NCBI GenBank assembly: GCA_016195815.1
Contig: JACPYX010000019.1
Coordinates: 1 to 64,000, forward strand
DNA length: 64,000 nt
Reading direction: 5' to 3'
Source: Chloroflexota bacterium
GTDB taxonomy: Bacteria > Chloroflexota > Anaerolineae > Anaerolineales > Villigracilaceae
Position numbers and translations under genes: made by a program. The notes below the pieces were generated by a model that saw nothing but the letters and a program-made list of their open reading frames with translations, made no database searches and was not told the origin of the DNA. Below, piece by piece: positions 26,188 to 35,576 of this stretch (position 1 is its first letter; each line of letters starts with the position of its first letter).

Positions 26188-27272
26188 GGGCAAATCCTTT
26201 GAACGGATGGCGCGATGGCTTCGGCCAACTGCCTTTCGCCCTCGGAATCAAGATGCAGGGGCGTGTTGGTGAAAGATTCGGATGGGAACATGTCCCATAG
26301 ATCGAGATAATCCCATTGGTTTTGTTTTGCGGCCTCGCCAAGATACTGACGATACTGGTCGTAGACCCAGCGCGGGTAGTAGGTATTGTAGCGAACGTCG
26401 CTGTTGGGGACATTCTTCAAAATCATAATCGGTTCGTTGACCAGGATCACCGGCGTATTGCCTGCCAGCGCGTAAAAATCCCTGACCTGATCAATCGAGA
26501 GCTGCGAGGCTTTGATGGCCGGCGGATTGAGTCCTTCGAATGCAAGGTCGGCGCTTAGGTCGCGCGAAACATTTTCATAACTGCTTTGAATCTGGTCAAT
26601 GCCTGTCGCAAGGTTGATCAAACTATAAGCTTGATATCGGACGGTGCGGAACAGCGCGCGCTGTCTGGCCGTGACCTGGTCGGTGAGAGTGGGCGGCGCG
26701 TAATCTTTCGGAAGAAAATCGAAGCGCGTTGCAAGTTTGTAGAATTCATCCGGGTTCTGTGTGATGAGCCAATGATCCAGGCGCGTCTTGGGCATGAGCG
26801 TATAAAGTGTCAAGGTCCACACGATCAGATCGGGTTGGTATTGCATGGCCTTGTCGAGGATCATTAAATCCTTGGTGGCCGATGAGCGCGGGTAACTCAA
26901 ATTGTAGACGCGCACTTTTTTATTTCCACATGTGAGTCCTAATGCATCAAGCTGGCCGGGGAGAGTCTGTTCAGGCTGGAGTAAAAATCCCCAGATGGCG
27001 GAATCGCCGAGAACAAGAACGCGGAATTCATTATTGGCTTTTGGTTGCGAAACGACGTGTGAGGCGAACATCGCATCCAGATTGCCAACGTCCAATGCAG
27101 CGTCTTCGGGTGCGTGTGTGCTGGTGGGGAAGCGCAGGCGCTGCAGGCCGGGCCCCTGATATACATTCAGTGCGCTTAAGTTTGGACGCAAGGACGCGTA
27201 AATAAACTCAACCACGAGGAAGAGCAAGACTGCTTTGATCAGTATTCGCCATATATTTATGTGTCGATTCAT
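26184..27272 (-). CDS. Membrane-anchored SGNH-hydrolase-like protein
   Basis: The 362-residue product from ATG 27272 has an N-terminal membrane segment (IWRILIKAVLLFLVVEFIYASL). An SGNH-type region follows with the GDS block (VLVLGDSAIWGF), an Asn/Ser block (NLSYPRSSATKDLMIL) and a C-terminal His in NTPLHLDSEGERQLAEAI. The Asp usually found three residues before that His is replaced, so catalysis by a full triad is uncertain. Such proteins can act as polysaccharide O-acetyl esterases or transferases. TATAAT on the minus strand (27280-27285) is only 7 bases before the start, hinting at a leaderless mRNA. A TTG start at 27317 is less likely. Confidence 0.65.
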   Translation of the reverse strand: MNRHINIWRILIKAVLLFLVVEFIYASLRPNLSALNVYQGPGLQRLRFPTSTHAPEDAALDVGNLDAMFASHVVSQPKANNEFRVLVLGDSAIWGFLLQPEQTLPGQLDALGLTCGNKKVRVYNLSYPRSSATKDLMILDKAMQYQPDLIVWTLTLYTLMPKTRLDHWLITQNPDEFYKLATRFDFLPKDYAPPTLTDQVTARQRALFRTVRYQAYSLINLATGIDQIQSSYENVSRDLSADLAFEGLNPPAIKASQLSIDQVRDFYALAGNTPVILVNEPIMILKNVPNSDVRYNTYYPRWVYDQYRQYLGEAAKQNQWDYLDLWDMFPSESFTNTPLHLDSEGERQLAEAIAPSVQRICP

Positions 27273-27614
27273 GCCGTCAATTATACACTTGGCAGCATTC
27301 CCAATCGCAGTGCGCAAAGGCTTTACACGGCCTTCTCAAAGTCCTGGTGAATTTCGGCTTTTCTCATTTTTTCACCGCAAAGGGCGCCAAGAAAAAAAGA
27401 AATCTTCGCGCCCGCCTGCTCTCACAGATGGTTCACGGTTCGTTTTCTTACCTTGAGAAAGCCCTGGGCTTTAACTATAAAGCGCACAAGAAACAATGTT
27501 TATATCCGTAAAAGACATGAATTGTCCGCCTTGACAGACATTCCTGCCTGTTGGTATTATTCTAATATCCATCCCCCCTGGGGGGGGGGTAAGAAAACAG
27601 AAAGAGAGAACGAC
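27273..27614. other. Divergent intergenic region between SGNH-like gene and csoR
   Basis: This 342-base stretch has no credible gene. It holds the TATAAT of the leftward gene (27280-27285) and a degenerate repeat with CGCAAAGGGCGCCAAGAAAA (from about 27375) and its inverted CTTCGCGCCC. It also holds a 15-bp palindrome AAAGCCCTGGGCTTT (27458-27472) and the csoR promoter/operator (27531-27592). Confidence 0.6.
27531..27592 (+). promoter_or_regulatory. csoR-copZ-copA promoter with CsoR-type operator
   Basis: A perfect -35 TTGACA (27531-27536) and a -10 TATTAT (27555-27560) are separated by 18 bases. Directly downstream, ATCCCCCCTGGGGGGGGGGTAA (27571-27592) has six C, one T and ten G. This is the pseudo-palindromic C-run/G-run form of CsoR operators. 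Its position over the start site fits copper-relieved repression. Confidence 0.75.
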
Positions 27615-27884
27615 ATGCAATCAGATCCAACTCTTCGCCGTTTGAAAACTATTGAGGGCCACATGCGAGGCGTCATTCGCATGATTGAGGAAGACGCCTA
27701 CTGTATTGATGTGATCCGCCAGATTCAGGCAGTGGAGGCCGCGCTGGATAAAGTCAGCGCACAGATCCTGGAAAACCACCTGAATTCCTGCGTCATTACA
27801 GCTATTCGCGGCGAAGACCCCAAAGAGCGTGAGCGCGTGCTCCAAGAGATCGCGGATGTTTTTGAGCAGGCCAACAAAGTTTAA
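27615..27884 (+). CDS. csoR: Copper-sensing repressor CsoR family
   Basis: The 89-residue all-helical product begins at ATG 27615 after AGAGAGAACGAC. It has the Cu(I) ligand set C30, H55 and C59 in AYCIDVIRQIQAV and ENHLNSCV, with the 25- and 4-residue spacing of CsoR. This distinguishes it from FrmR and RcnR. LRRLKTIEGHMRGVIRMIEED is the DNA-binding helix region. It heads an operon with copZ and copA and has a GC-rich palindrome in its promoter. Inferred role: repression released by cytosolic Cu(I). Confidence 0.93.
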   Translation: MQSDPTLRRLKTIEGHMRGVIRMIEEDAYCIDVIRQIQAVEAALDKVSAQILENHLNSCVITAIRGEDPKERERVLQEIADVFEQANKV

Positions 27885-27915
27885 CCCAAAAACCATTTTA
27901 TAAAAGGAGTTTTAC

Positions 27916-28134
27916 ATGACTACTGTAACCTATTCCGTCCCCGCAATACATTGCGAGCATTGCACTCACACCATTGAAACAGAAGTGGGCGAATTGCAGG
28001 GCATTCAATCAGTGAAGGCTGACCTCAACACCAAAAAGGTCGAGATTAAATTCGATGCGCCTGCCAGCGAAGATAAGATCAAAGCCCTGCTGGCTGAGAT
28101 TGAATATCCTGTGGGTGGGTTGATTACCCTTTAG
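27916..28134 (+). CDS. copZ: Copper chaperone, heavy-metal-associated domain
   Basis: A single HMA domain of 72 residues with the metal motif HCEHC (C13, C16). It has the ferredoxin-like pattern of the Atx1/CopZ family (IQSVKADLNTKKVEIKFD). It would carry Cu(I) to the CopA ATPase encoded next. A strong AAAGGAG site lies 7-8 bases before the ATG. The gene lies 31 bases after csoR. Confidence 0.93.
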   Translation: MTTVTYSVPAIHCEHCTHTIETEVGELQGIQSVKADLNTKKVEIKFDAPASEDKIKALLAEIEYPVGGLITL

Positions 28135-28196
28135 ATCTGTCGGATTGCATATCACGCATTGCGAAACTAATGTTTTGCAGTGCATAAGGAATTTCC

Positions 28197-30683
28197 ATGA
28201 CTGATACCAAACAATTAACTCTCCCCATCACTGGCATGACCTGCGCCAACTGTGTCGCCACGGTCGAACGTAATCTAAAGAAGGTCAACGGCGTAGAAAA
28301 CGCGGTCGTCAACCTTTCATCAGAGCGCGCGACCGTGCAGTTCGATCCTTCGCTTTCGGCTTTGCCCGACCTGATCGCGCGCGTCGAACGCGCCGGATAC
28401 GGCGTTGCCACAGGCGAGGCCGACCTGGTCATCAAGCGTCTCGCGGACGATAACGATGCGCGCCGCCTCGAAAAGGCGCTCGCCAAACTGGACGGCGTGC
28501 TCGAAGCACAGGTTACATTCACCACTGAAAAAGCTCGCGTTAAATATGTGCCAACTGTAGTGAGTCAGGCTGAGATAAGGGAAGCCGTTTCAAGGTCCGG
28601 GTTTGAAGCGATGGAACTCGGCGGCGACGCGGAAGACGCTGAAGCCAAAGCGCGTCAGCATGAGATCAATACGCAGCGCCGCTTGTTGATCACAGGTTTG
28701 ATCTTCACAGCCCCGTTGTTTCTGCTGGCGATGTCGCGCGATTTTGGTCTTCTGCCTTCATTCTTCTATGATGCCATGCCGGGCATGGCTGGCATGGCGC
28801 CGGCGAAGTGGTGGTTCAATTGGATCTTGTTCGCGCTGGGTACGCCGGTGCAGTTCTATGTGGGCTGGCAGTATTATGTAGGCGCATATAAGGCGCTTCG
28901 CAATGGCTCGGCCAATATGGATGTGCTGATCGCCATGGGCACATCGGCCGCATATTTTTATTCGATTGCTGTGACATTGGGCATAGCGCCCGGAAGCGTG
29001 TATTACGAAACCGCGGCTGTGATCATCGTTCTGATCCGGCTTGGAAAATTTCTGGAGGCGCGCGCCAAGGGGCATACATCGGAGGCGATCAAGAAACTGA
29101 TGGGGCTGCGCGCCAAGACTGCCCGTATCGTTCGCGCCGGAATTGAAACGGAAGTGCCCGTGGACGAAGTACGCGTGGGCGACATCGTTCTCGTTAAACC
29201 CGGCGAAAAGATTCCGGTGGACGGCGTGGTGATCGAAGGCCGCTCTGCAGTGGATGAGGCAATGCTGACGGGCGAATCGATGCCCGTTGAAAAAGGCCCC
29301 GGCGACCCGGTGATTGGAGCCACGCTTAATAAACTTGGCTTGCTGAAGTTTGAAGCCACGAAAGTTGGCAGGGAAACTGCGCTGGCGCAAATTGTCCGGC
29401 TGGTGGAAGACGCGCAGGGCAGCAAGGCGCCCATCCAAAAACTGGCCGACCAGGTCTCGGCGGTTTTTGTTCCCATCGTAATCGCGATTGCTGTGCTTAC
29501 GTTCGCGGCCTGGTACTTTGCAGTGCCGCTTGTCTTTCCCAATTATCAATTCACTGATTCGCAATTTACCACTGCCTTGATCAATATGGTTGCCGTGCTG
29601 GTGATTGCCTGTCCATGTGCAATGGGGCTGGCCACGCCGACGGCTGTCATGGTTGGCACGGGTAAAGGCGCGGAGAACGGTGTGTTGTTCAAAAATAGTG
29701 AAGCGTTGGAAAGAGCAGGCAATGTCTCGGTGGTTATCTTGGATAAAACAGGAACGATCACGAAGGGCCAGCCCGCAGTTACAGATATAGTCATCAATAA
29801 CCGGTCATCAGTAACCGGTGATGTGTTGTTGCGCCTGGCCGCTTCTGTTGAAAAAGGCAGCGAGCATCCGCTCGGTGAGGCGATTTGGGCTGAAGCCACG
29901 ACGCGCGGGTTGAGTTTAGCGGAAGCGGCCGGGTTCAAGGCGGAGCCTGGTTATGGCGTGCAGGCCGAAGTCGAGGGACGAAGCGTGGCGGTTGGCAACG
30001 TCCGCATGATGAACGCGCGCGGCTATTCGATGAACGGGTTTGAATCTGAAATCGAGCGCCTGCAATCTGAAGCCAAGACTGCCATGCTGGCCGCAATTGA
30101 TGGGAAAGTGGAAGGCATCATTGCGGTGGCCGATACGCTGAAAGATGGTTCGATTGAAGCGATTGCCGAATTACACCGCATGGGACTCAAGGTTGCGATG
30201 ATTACGGGCGATAACCGCAAGACCGCCGAAGCAATCGCGAAACAAGTTGGCGTTGACGATGTTCTGGCCGAAGTTTTGCCGGAAGGAAAATCCAGTGAAG
30301 TCAAAAAACTTCAGGCGGCCAACGGTCAACGGTCAACGATCAATGTAGTCGCCATGGTCGGCGACGGCGTGAACGACGCGCCCGCGCTGGCCCAAGCCGA
30401 TGTTGGCATCGCGATTGGAACGGGAACCGATGTGGCCATGGCCGCTGCGCCGGTGACCTTGATGAGCGGCGATTTGCGCGGTGTGACGCGTGCGATTTCA
30501 CTTTCGCGCAAGACGCTCGGCACGATCAAGCAAAATCTTTTCTGGGCGTTCTTCTACAATGTCATCCTCATCCCCGCCGCCGCACTCGGATTTTTGAACC
30601 CGATGCTGGCCGCAGGCGCGATGGCGTTCAGCAGTATCTTTGTGGTGAGCAATAGTTTGAGGCTGAGAGGCGTGAAGGTTTGA
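28197..30683 (+). CDS. copA: Copper-exporting P1B-type ATPase
   Basis: The 828-residue product exports Cu(I) across the inner membrane. The first HMA domain has GMTCANC (C16, C19). A second HMA-like domain (about 82-145) lacks a CxxC motif. Eight membrane segments are predicted, with the CPC metal motif at 472-474. The P-domain DKTGT has the phosphorylated Asp516, and TGDN and GDGVND (about 722-727) complete the ATPase. The C-terminal segment has the [26 protein letters not shown](I)[10 protein letters not shown] pattern of Cu+ pumps. It is the last gene of the csoR operon. Confidence 0.95.
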   Translation: MTDTKQLTLPITGMTCANCVATVERNLKKVNGVENAVVNLSSERATVQFDPSLSALPDLIARVERAGYGVATGEADLVIKRLADDNDARRLEKALAKLDGVLEAQVTFTTEKARVKYVPTVVSQAEIREAVSRSGFEAMELGGDAEDAEAKARQHEINTQRRLLITGLIFTAPLFLLAMSRDFGLLPSFFYDAMPGMAGMAPAKWWFNWILFALGTPVQFYVGWQYYVGAYKALRNGSANMDVLIAMGTSAAYFYSIAVTLGIAPGSVYYETAAVIIVLIRLGKFLEARAKGHTSEAIKKLMGLRAKTARIVRAGIETEVPVDEVRVGDIVLVKPGEKIPVDGVVIEGRSAVDEAMLTGESMPVEKGPGDPVIGATLNKLGLLKFEATKVGRETALAQIVRLVEDAQGSKAPIQKLADQVSAVFVPIVIAIAVLTFAAWYFAVPLVFPNYQFTDSQFTTALINMVAVLVIACPCAMGLATPTAVMVGTGKGAENGVLFKNSEALERAGNVSVVILDKTGTITKGQPAVTDIVINNRSSVTGDVLLRLAASVEKGSEHPLGEAIWAEATTRGLSLAEAAGFKAEPGYGVQAEVEGRSVAVGNVRMMNARGYSMNGFESEIERLQSEAKTAMLAAIDGKVEGIIAVADTLKDGSIEAIAELHRMGLKVAMITGDNRKTAEAIAKQVGVDDVLAEVLPEGKSSEVKKLQAANGQRSTINVVAMVGDGVNDAPALAQADVGIAIGTGTDVAMAAAPVTLMSGDLRGVTRAISLSRKTLGTIKQNLFWAFFYNVILIPAAALGFLNPMLAAGAMAFSSIFVVSNSLRLRGVKV

Positions 30684-30766
30684 AGTAATAAAACTGGCGC
30701 AGGAAAAATCTCGATCCGCCAATGCTTGTGAGTTTGCGCCACAAAAAAAGGACTTTGAAGGATTCG

Positions 30767-31150
30767 ATGCCGCGATACTTTACCCTTGAGGAAGCCAACG
30801 CCGCCCTGGAGATCATCCGTCCGCTGATGGATGAAATTCAAAAGATACGCCGGGAAATTTTGGCGAATCAACCCGAAGCATGGCCGGCCATCGAACGCTC
30901 TGCCGGTAATGGGGGCAACCCGGCCATGAGTAAACTGGTTAAAAGTTTTGACAGGCTTGACGGCCTCCTGCACCGCATTATCGCAATAGGCGCGCAAGTC
31001 AAGGATATCAACACCGGCTTGATGGATTTTCCGGCCTTGCGAGCAGGGCGCGAAGTATATCTTTGCTGGAAGTCTGGCGAAAAACAAATCGAATATTGGC
31101 ACGAGATCGAGGCCGGCTTTGCAGGCCGTCAGCCGATTGACCAGTTCTAA
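30767..31150 (+). CDS. DUF2203-like conserved protein
   Basis: The 127-residue product begins at ATG 30767 with AAGGA 4 bases upstream; an earlier in-frame start at 30722 has no site. RYFTLEEANAALEIIRPLMDEIQKIR and the C-terminal FPALRAGREVYLCWKSGEKQIEYWHEIEAGFAGRQPI match the DUF2203 family as I know it. That family often carries such a helical head and a WxxGE..I.YWHE..GF..R tail. Function is unknown. A strong terminator follows. Confidence 0.7.
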   Translation: MPRYFTLEEANAALEIIRPLMDEIQKIRREILANQPEAWPAIERSAGNGGNPAMSKLVKSFDRLDGLLHRIIAIGAQVKDINTGLMDFPALRAGREVYLCWKSGEKQIEYWHEIEAGFAGRQPIDQF

Positions 31151-31176
31151 AATAAAATGTGTGCATGTGGTTCGTA

Positions 31177-31212
31177 ATTCCCCGCCGCAATTTTGCGGCG
31201 GGGAATGTTTTT
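31177..31212 (+). terminator. Rho-independent terminator after the DUF2203-like gene
   Basis: Perfect arms ATTCCCCGCCGCAA and TTGCGGCGGGGAAT (31177-31190, 31193-31206) are followed by GTTTTT. It separates the DUF2203-like gene from rarD. TATACT at 31221-31226 is a candidate -10 for rarD. Confidence 0.8.
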
Positions 31213-31250
31213 AAGCGTGGTGTATACTTGCTCCATCCCAAAGGAGAATT

Positions 31251-32150
31251 ATGAAAAAAGGCATCCTCTACGCTGTCGGCGCTTATTTGATGTGGGGACT
31301 TTTCCCGTTATATTGGATACAGCTTGAAACCATTCCGGCTTTGCAATTGATCGGACATCGTATTGCCTGGTCGTTTATTTTGTTAATCATCGTCATCTTT
31401 ATCGCGCGGCAGTGGAAGGATTTCCGAGCTGCGTTGAATGCCAAAACCATCCGCATTTATCTGATCGCCGCCGTTTTGATCAGTGTTAACTGGTTCACCT
31501 ATGTCTGGGCGGTCAATAACGGCTTCGTGGTCGAGACGAGTCTCGGCTATTACATCAACCCGCTCTTCAGCGTCCTGCTGGGCGTGATTGTCTTTCGGGA
31601 ACGATTGCGCCCCATCCAATGGATTCCCATCGCATTGGCGGCGGCCGGTGTGTTTTATTTAACTGCCACCTATGGTTCGCTTCCGTGGATTGCGCTTACC
31701 CTGGCGTTCACTTTCGGACTCTATGGCCTCGTCAAGAAAACCGCGCCGCTAAGTTCTCTTTATGGACTCACGCTCGAAACCGGACTTTTGTTTTTGGTTG
31801 CCGTTGCTTATCTTCTCTACTCCGAATTCACCGGCCAGGGCGCGTTCCTGCGCAGCGGCCCGAAAGCGGACTTGATGATGGTCGGCGCCGGGCTGGTCAC
31901 GACCGTGCCGCTCCTGTTGTTCGCTTATGCGGCACAGCGCGTCCCGCTGACGACCCTCGGCATTTTGCAATACATCAATCCCACCATGCAATTTTTGCTG
32001 GGTGTGTTGCTTTATAAAGAACCTTTCACGCAAAACCGCCTGATTGGTTTCGGCATGGTCTGGGCGGGCCTTATTCTATTTTGGATCGAAGGCCTGTATG
32101 CCCGCCGCAATATTTCACCTGAACCCGTTCCCGAAATAGGAGAAGGATGA
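31251..32150 (+). CDS. rarD: RarD-type EamA/DMT permease
   Basis: This 299-residue membrane protein has about ten hydrophobic segments and RarD signatures: KGILYAVGAYLMWGLFPLYWIQL, EIxxHRI-like QLIGHRIAWSFIL, NWFTYVWAVNNGFVVETSLGYYINPLFSVLLGVI. The C-terminus has RVPLTTLGILQYINPTMQFLLGVLLYKEPF. The substrate is unknown. An AAAGGAG site precedes the ATG. Its TGA abuts the next start codon. Confidence 0.88.
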   Translation: MKKGILYAVGAYLMWGLFPLYWIQLETIPALQLIGHRIAWSFILLIIVIFIARQWKDFRAALNAKTIRIYLIAAVLISVNWFTYVWAVNNGFVVETSLGYYINPLFSVLLGVIVFRERLRPIQWIPIALAAAGVFYLTATYGSLPWIALTLAFTFGLYGLVKKTAPLSSLYGLTLETGLLFLVAVAYLLYSEFTGQGAFLRSGPKADLMMVGAGLVTTVPLLLFAYAAQRVPLTTLGILQYINPTMQFLLGVLLYKEPFTQNRLIGFGMVWAGLILFWIEGLYARRNISPEPVPEIGEG

Positions 32151-33158
32151 ATGAAAATTCTTTTTATCGGCGGCACCGGCCTCATCAGCTCGGCCTGCTC
32201 CGAACTTGCTGTCGCGCGCGGACATGAATTATTTATTTTGAACCGCTCCGCCTCGATAAAATATCCCGTGCCTGATGGCGCCACCTTGCTCATCGGCGAT
32301 GTCCACGCTGAGAGTTCGCATCTTTCACGGCTTTTGGGCGGCCACCGTTTCGACGCGGTCGTGGATTTCATTGCTTTTACCGCGCAAGACATCGAGCGCG
32401 ACATCCAGCTATTTCGCGGCAGGACGGATCAATTTATTTTTATCAGCTCCGCGTCTGCCTATCAAAAGCCGCCGAAAAATTATATCGTCACCGAAGAGAC
32501 CCCGCTCGAGAATCCGTTTTGGGAATATTCGCGCAACAAAATTGCCTGCGAAGAAAAATTGATGCAGGCCTATCGCGCTGACGGATTCCCGGTCACTGTT
32601 ATCCGCCCGTCGTTGACCTATGGGCCTTCGCAGATCCCGTTTTGCGTTGGCAGTTGGGCGCATCCGTGGACGGTCGTTGACCGCATGAAGCGCGGCCAAA
32701 AAATCATCATCCCCGCAGACGGCGCTTCGCTGTGGGTCATGACCTGGAACGCGGATTTTGCCAAAGGCCTGGTCGGTCTGTTGGGTAATGAAAAGGCCAT
32801 CGGCGAGGCGTTCACGATCACGTCGGATGAAGTTCTCAGTTGGAATCAAATCTATCTCGAAGCGTACCAGGCTCTCGGCCTGAAACCGAACGTGACCCAT
32901 ATCCCATCCGATTTGCTGGCCGCATTTGACGATCATTATGCCGGCAGTTTGATCGGCGACAAAATCAACAGCGTGGTTTTTGACAACAGCAAAATTAAAC
33001 GTTTTGTCCCCGATTATCACTGCGAAGTCAATTGGGCCGAGGGCGTGCGGCGCGCGCTTGCCTGGCACGAAGCGCATCCCGAATTTCAAACCATTGACGC
33101 GAGTGCAAATATTTTGTGGGACAAGATCATCACTGAATACGAAAAAGTTTTTCCGTAA
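32151..33158 (+). CDS. NAD-dependent epimerase/dehydratase (extended SDR)
   Basis: The 335-residue product has a Rossmann start KILFIGGTGLISSACSELA (GxxGxxS), a VVDFIAF segment and ISSASAYQKP. The YxxxK active site is YSRNK, after which VIRPSLTYGP appears. It resembles the SDR branch that includes plant CSP41-type RNA-binding proteins and sugar-nucleotide epimerases. The substrate cannot be told. It starts directly at the rarD stop with GGAGAAGGA upstream, so the two are coupled. Confidence 0.85.
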   Translation: MKILFIGGTGLISSACSELAVARGHELFILNRSASIKYPVPDGATLLIGDVHAESSHLSRLLGGHRFDAVVDFIAFTAQDIERDIQLFRGRTDQFIFISSASAYQKPPKNYIVTEETPLENPFWEYSRNKIACEEKLMQAYRADGFPVTVIRPSLTYGPSQIPFCVGSWAHPWTVVDRMKRGQKIIIPADGASLWVMTWNADFAKGLVGLLGNEKAIGEAFTITSDEVLSWNQIYLEAYQALGLKPNVTHIPSDLLAAFDDHYAGSLIGDKINSVVFDNSKIKRFVPDYHCEVNWAEGVRRALAWHEAHPEFQTIDASANILWDKIITEYEKVFP

Positions 33159-33280
33159 AACCCGGACAATCAGGTTGCGGAAGGTATAATGTTCAAAACA
33201 GAATTGCGAGGCCGCCATAACAAATAAAATCCTGACGCCTAAAATTGGAGTTCTATATTCGGGATAAGAAGGAGAATATT

Positions 33281-34318
33281 ATGAAATTAAATTTTGCGAT
33301 GTGGCAGAAAGCGCTCAACGTTATCCCTGATGTTTCGAAAGAGGAGTGGAATCAACTTGACGTAGTATCGCGCTGGCTGATCGCCACGCGCGCCGCCGTT
33401 CTGATTATGACCTTTTTGTCTGCGGCGCTGGCCGGAATTTTTGCCTTCCGCGACGGCGTCTTTCAATTTCTCCCCTGGCTTGCCCTGACCTTTGGTCTGA
33501 TCATGGCACATGCCGCCAACAACATCTTCAACGATTTCACTGATTATGTGCGCGGCGTGGACAAGGATAATTATTTCCGCACAATCTACGGCGCACAGCC
33601 CATCGCCAGCGGGTTGATGACGAAGCGCCAGCACCTGACTTATTTCGCGGCGACAGGCCTGATTGCTCTTCTCGCAGGGATTTATCTGATTGTCATCAAC
33701 GGCTGGGATATCAACATCTGGATTCTGCTCGGCCTCGGTGCATTCTTTGTCCTGTTTTATACCTGGCCGCTGAAATACATCGCGCTGGGCGAAGTTGCCG
33801 TCCTGGTGGTGTGGGGGCCGCTCATGATCGGCGGCGGATATTATGTCATGGCGCAAAAATGGGACTGGAATGTCATGATTGCCAGCATTCCGTATGTGCT
33901 GGGTGTGACGACCGTCATTTTCGGAAAACATATTGATAAGTTCAAGATTGACAGGGAAAAGAAGATATTCACCCTGCCGGTTCTCATCGGGGAAAAGGCC
34001 GCTCGCTATTCCGTGCTGGCAATGATGGTCCTGCCGTATCTTTTTACCGGGTATTTGATCGCGATCAAATTTTTTACGCCCGTTATGGCGATTGTGTTAT
34101 TGGCTCTGCCAACCTTTCTCAACGTGTATCCGGCGCTTCTCAAACCCAAGCCCGAGTCGCGTCCCGAGGGTTTTCCAGACGGGCAGGGAGGCTGGCCGCT
34201 TTACTATGCGCCGCTGGCCTTCGGCAATAACCGCGCTTTCGGCGTCTGGTTCCTGCTCGGCTTAATCCTGGACGTGACCCTGCGCCTGTTGCCCGCCACT
34301 GCCAATTTCTGGCGTTAA
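33281..34318 (+). CDS. UbiA-family prenyltransferase, first tandem copy
   Basis: This 345-residue polytopic membrane protein has both Asp-rich motifs of the UbiA superfamily: NDFTDYVRGVDKD (about 80-95) and KHIDKFKID (about 215). These bind prenyl diphosphate through Mg2+. The acceptor could be a quinone precursor such as dihydroxynaphthoate. I choose ATG 33281 with AAGGAG at 33269-33274 rather than an in-frame start 12 codons upstream. The opening MKLNFAMWQKAL is shared with the paralogue 110 bases downstream, and the two look like a local duplication. Confidence 0.88.
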   Translation: MKLNFAMWQKALNVIPDVSKEEWNQLDVVSRWLIATRAAVLIMTFLSAALAGIFAFRDGVFQFLPWLALTFGLIMAHAANNIFNDFTDYVRGVDKDNYFRTIYGAQPIASGLMTKRQHLTYFAATGLIALLAGIYLIVINGWDINIWILLGLGAFFVLFYTWPLKYIALGEVAVLVVWGPLMIGGGYYVMAQKWDWNVMIASIPYVLGVTTVIFGKHIDKFKIDREKKIFTLPVLIGEKAARYSVLAMMVLPYLFTGYLIAIKFFTPVMAIVLLALPTFLNVYPALLKPKPESRPEGFPDGQGGWPLYYAPLAFGNNRAFGVWFLLGLILDVTLRLLPATANFWR

Positions 34319-34343
34319 AAAATCCTTCGTTCGAGTATTTTAA

Positions 34344-34376
34344 AACAGAACGGAAAGAAATTCCGCTCTGTTTTTT
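34344..34376 (+). terminator. Terminator between the two UbiA paralogues
   Basis: AACAGAACGGAA and TTCCGCTCTGTT form a stem with one mismatch around AGAAA, followed by TTTTT. The second UbiA gene then has its own TATAAT at 34394-34399, so the copies are separately transcribed. Confidence 0.7.
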
Positions 34377-34427
34377 ATTCTCGAAAATCGTTGTATAATT
34401 TCGCACAAGACCAATTCGGAGGAACAA

Positions 34428-35564
34428 ATGAAAATCAATTTTGCAATGTGGCGTAGAGCCGCCTGGGAACTCATCAAGATGGACGACAAGAAAGAATGGG
34501 ACACCCTCGATGTCGTCTCCAAGTGGCTGATTGCCACTCGCTCTGCCGTGACGACTGTCACGATTTACTCAAGCATCATTGCCGGTTTGCTGGCATGGCG
34601 TGACGGATATTTTTCCTGGTTGCCATGGATTATCTTGACGCTTGGTTTGTTCATCGCACACGGCACGAACAACCTGCTCAATGACTACACCGATTTTTCG
34701 CGCGGCATAGACAAAGACAATTATTTCCGCACACAATACGGCGTTCATCCGCTCGTGCAGAACTTCTGGACGAAGAGCCAGCAGATCCAATGGTTCATTG
34801 TCAGCGGTGTGATCGCCACGCTTTCGGGCGTGTTTGCGTTGTTCTACACCGGCTTCAACCCGGTCGTCATCGGTTTGTTCGCCTTCGGCGCCTTGATTTT
34901 GCTTTTCTATACCTGGCCGCTGAAATATTGGGCATTGGGCGAGCTTGCCATTTTTCTGATCTGGGGACCGATCATGATCGCGGGTGTGTACTTTGTCCTT
35001 GCGTTGGGGAGCAATGGCAGTATGACCAATGTTTGGAACGTGGCCCTGGCTGGTATCCCGTTTGGCTTGAGCGTTGCGAGCATTAACGTTGGCAAGCACA
35101 TTGACAAGATGAACGACGACAAGGCCAAAGGCGTCGGCACTTTCCCCGTGCGCGTCGGCCAGACCTTTGCGCGCTACGTCAATATGGCAGCCATCATCGT
35201 CGCGTACGCGGTCGTTATTTATCTCGTCGTCATCGGTTATTTCTCGATCTTCATGCTGCTGGTTTTGTTTGCTCTCCAGCGCGCCTTATACGCGGTCATG
35301 GCATTATCCAAGCCGCGCCCTGAAAGCGCGCCCAAAGGTTTTGAAGCATTTTGGCCCACCTGGTTTTCCGGTTTTTGTTTTTTCCATAACCGCATGTTCG
35401 GCGGCCTGCTGATCCTCGGCGTTTTGCTCGACACACTCTTCCGCAAACTGCCGTTCAATTTACCTCTTTCGCTCAACTGGTTTGGCGTCATTGCGCTTGG
35501 CATCGGCGCGATCTATGCAGTCGTGAAAACGCAAATGGCGAAAGCGAAAAAAGCACAGGCGTAA
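34428..35564 (+). CDS. UbiA-family prenyltransferase, second tandem copy
   Basis: The 378-residue membrane protein is a paralogue of the gene at 33281, with NDYTDFSRGIDKDNYFRT and KHIDKMNDDKAKG as the two Asp motifs. It has nine or so hydrophobic segments, the last after residue 345. Differences from the first copy are concentrated in the loops and the longer C-terminus. A GGAGG site and a TATAAT precede it. The differing second motifs suggest a different prenyl donor or acceptor (inference). Confidence 0.88.
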   Translation: MKINFAMWRRAAWELIKMDDKKEWDTLDVVSKWLIATRSAVTTVTIYSSIIAGLLAWRDGYFSWLPWIILTLGLFIAHGTNNLLNDYTDFSRGIDKDNYFRTQYGVHPLVQNFWTKSQQIQWFIVSGVIATLSGVFALFYTGFNPVVIGLFAFGALILLFYTWPLKYWALGELAIFLIWGPIMIAGVYFVLALGSNGSMTNVWNVALAGIPFGLSVASINVGKHIDKMNDDKAKGVGTFPVRVGQTFARYVNMAAIIVAYAVVIYLVVIGYFSIFMLLVLFALQRALYAVMALSKPRPESAPKGFEAFWPTWFSGFCFFHNRMFGGLLILGVLLDTLFRKLPFNLPLSLNWFGVIALGIGAIYAVVKTQMAKAKKAQA

Positions 35565-35576
35565 TTCATAACACGC

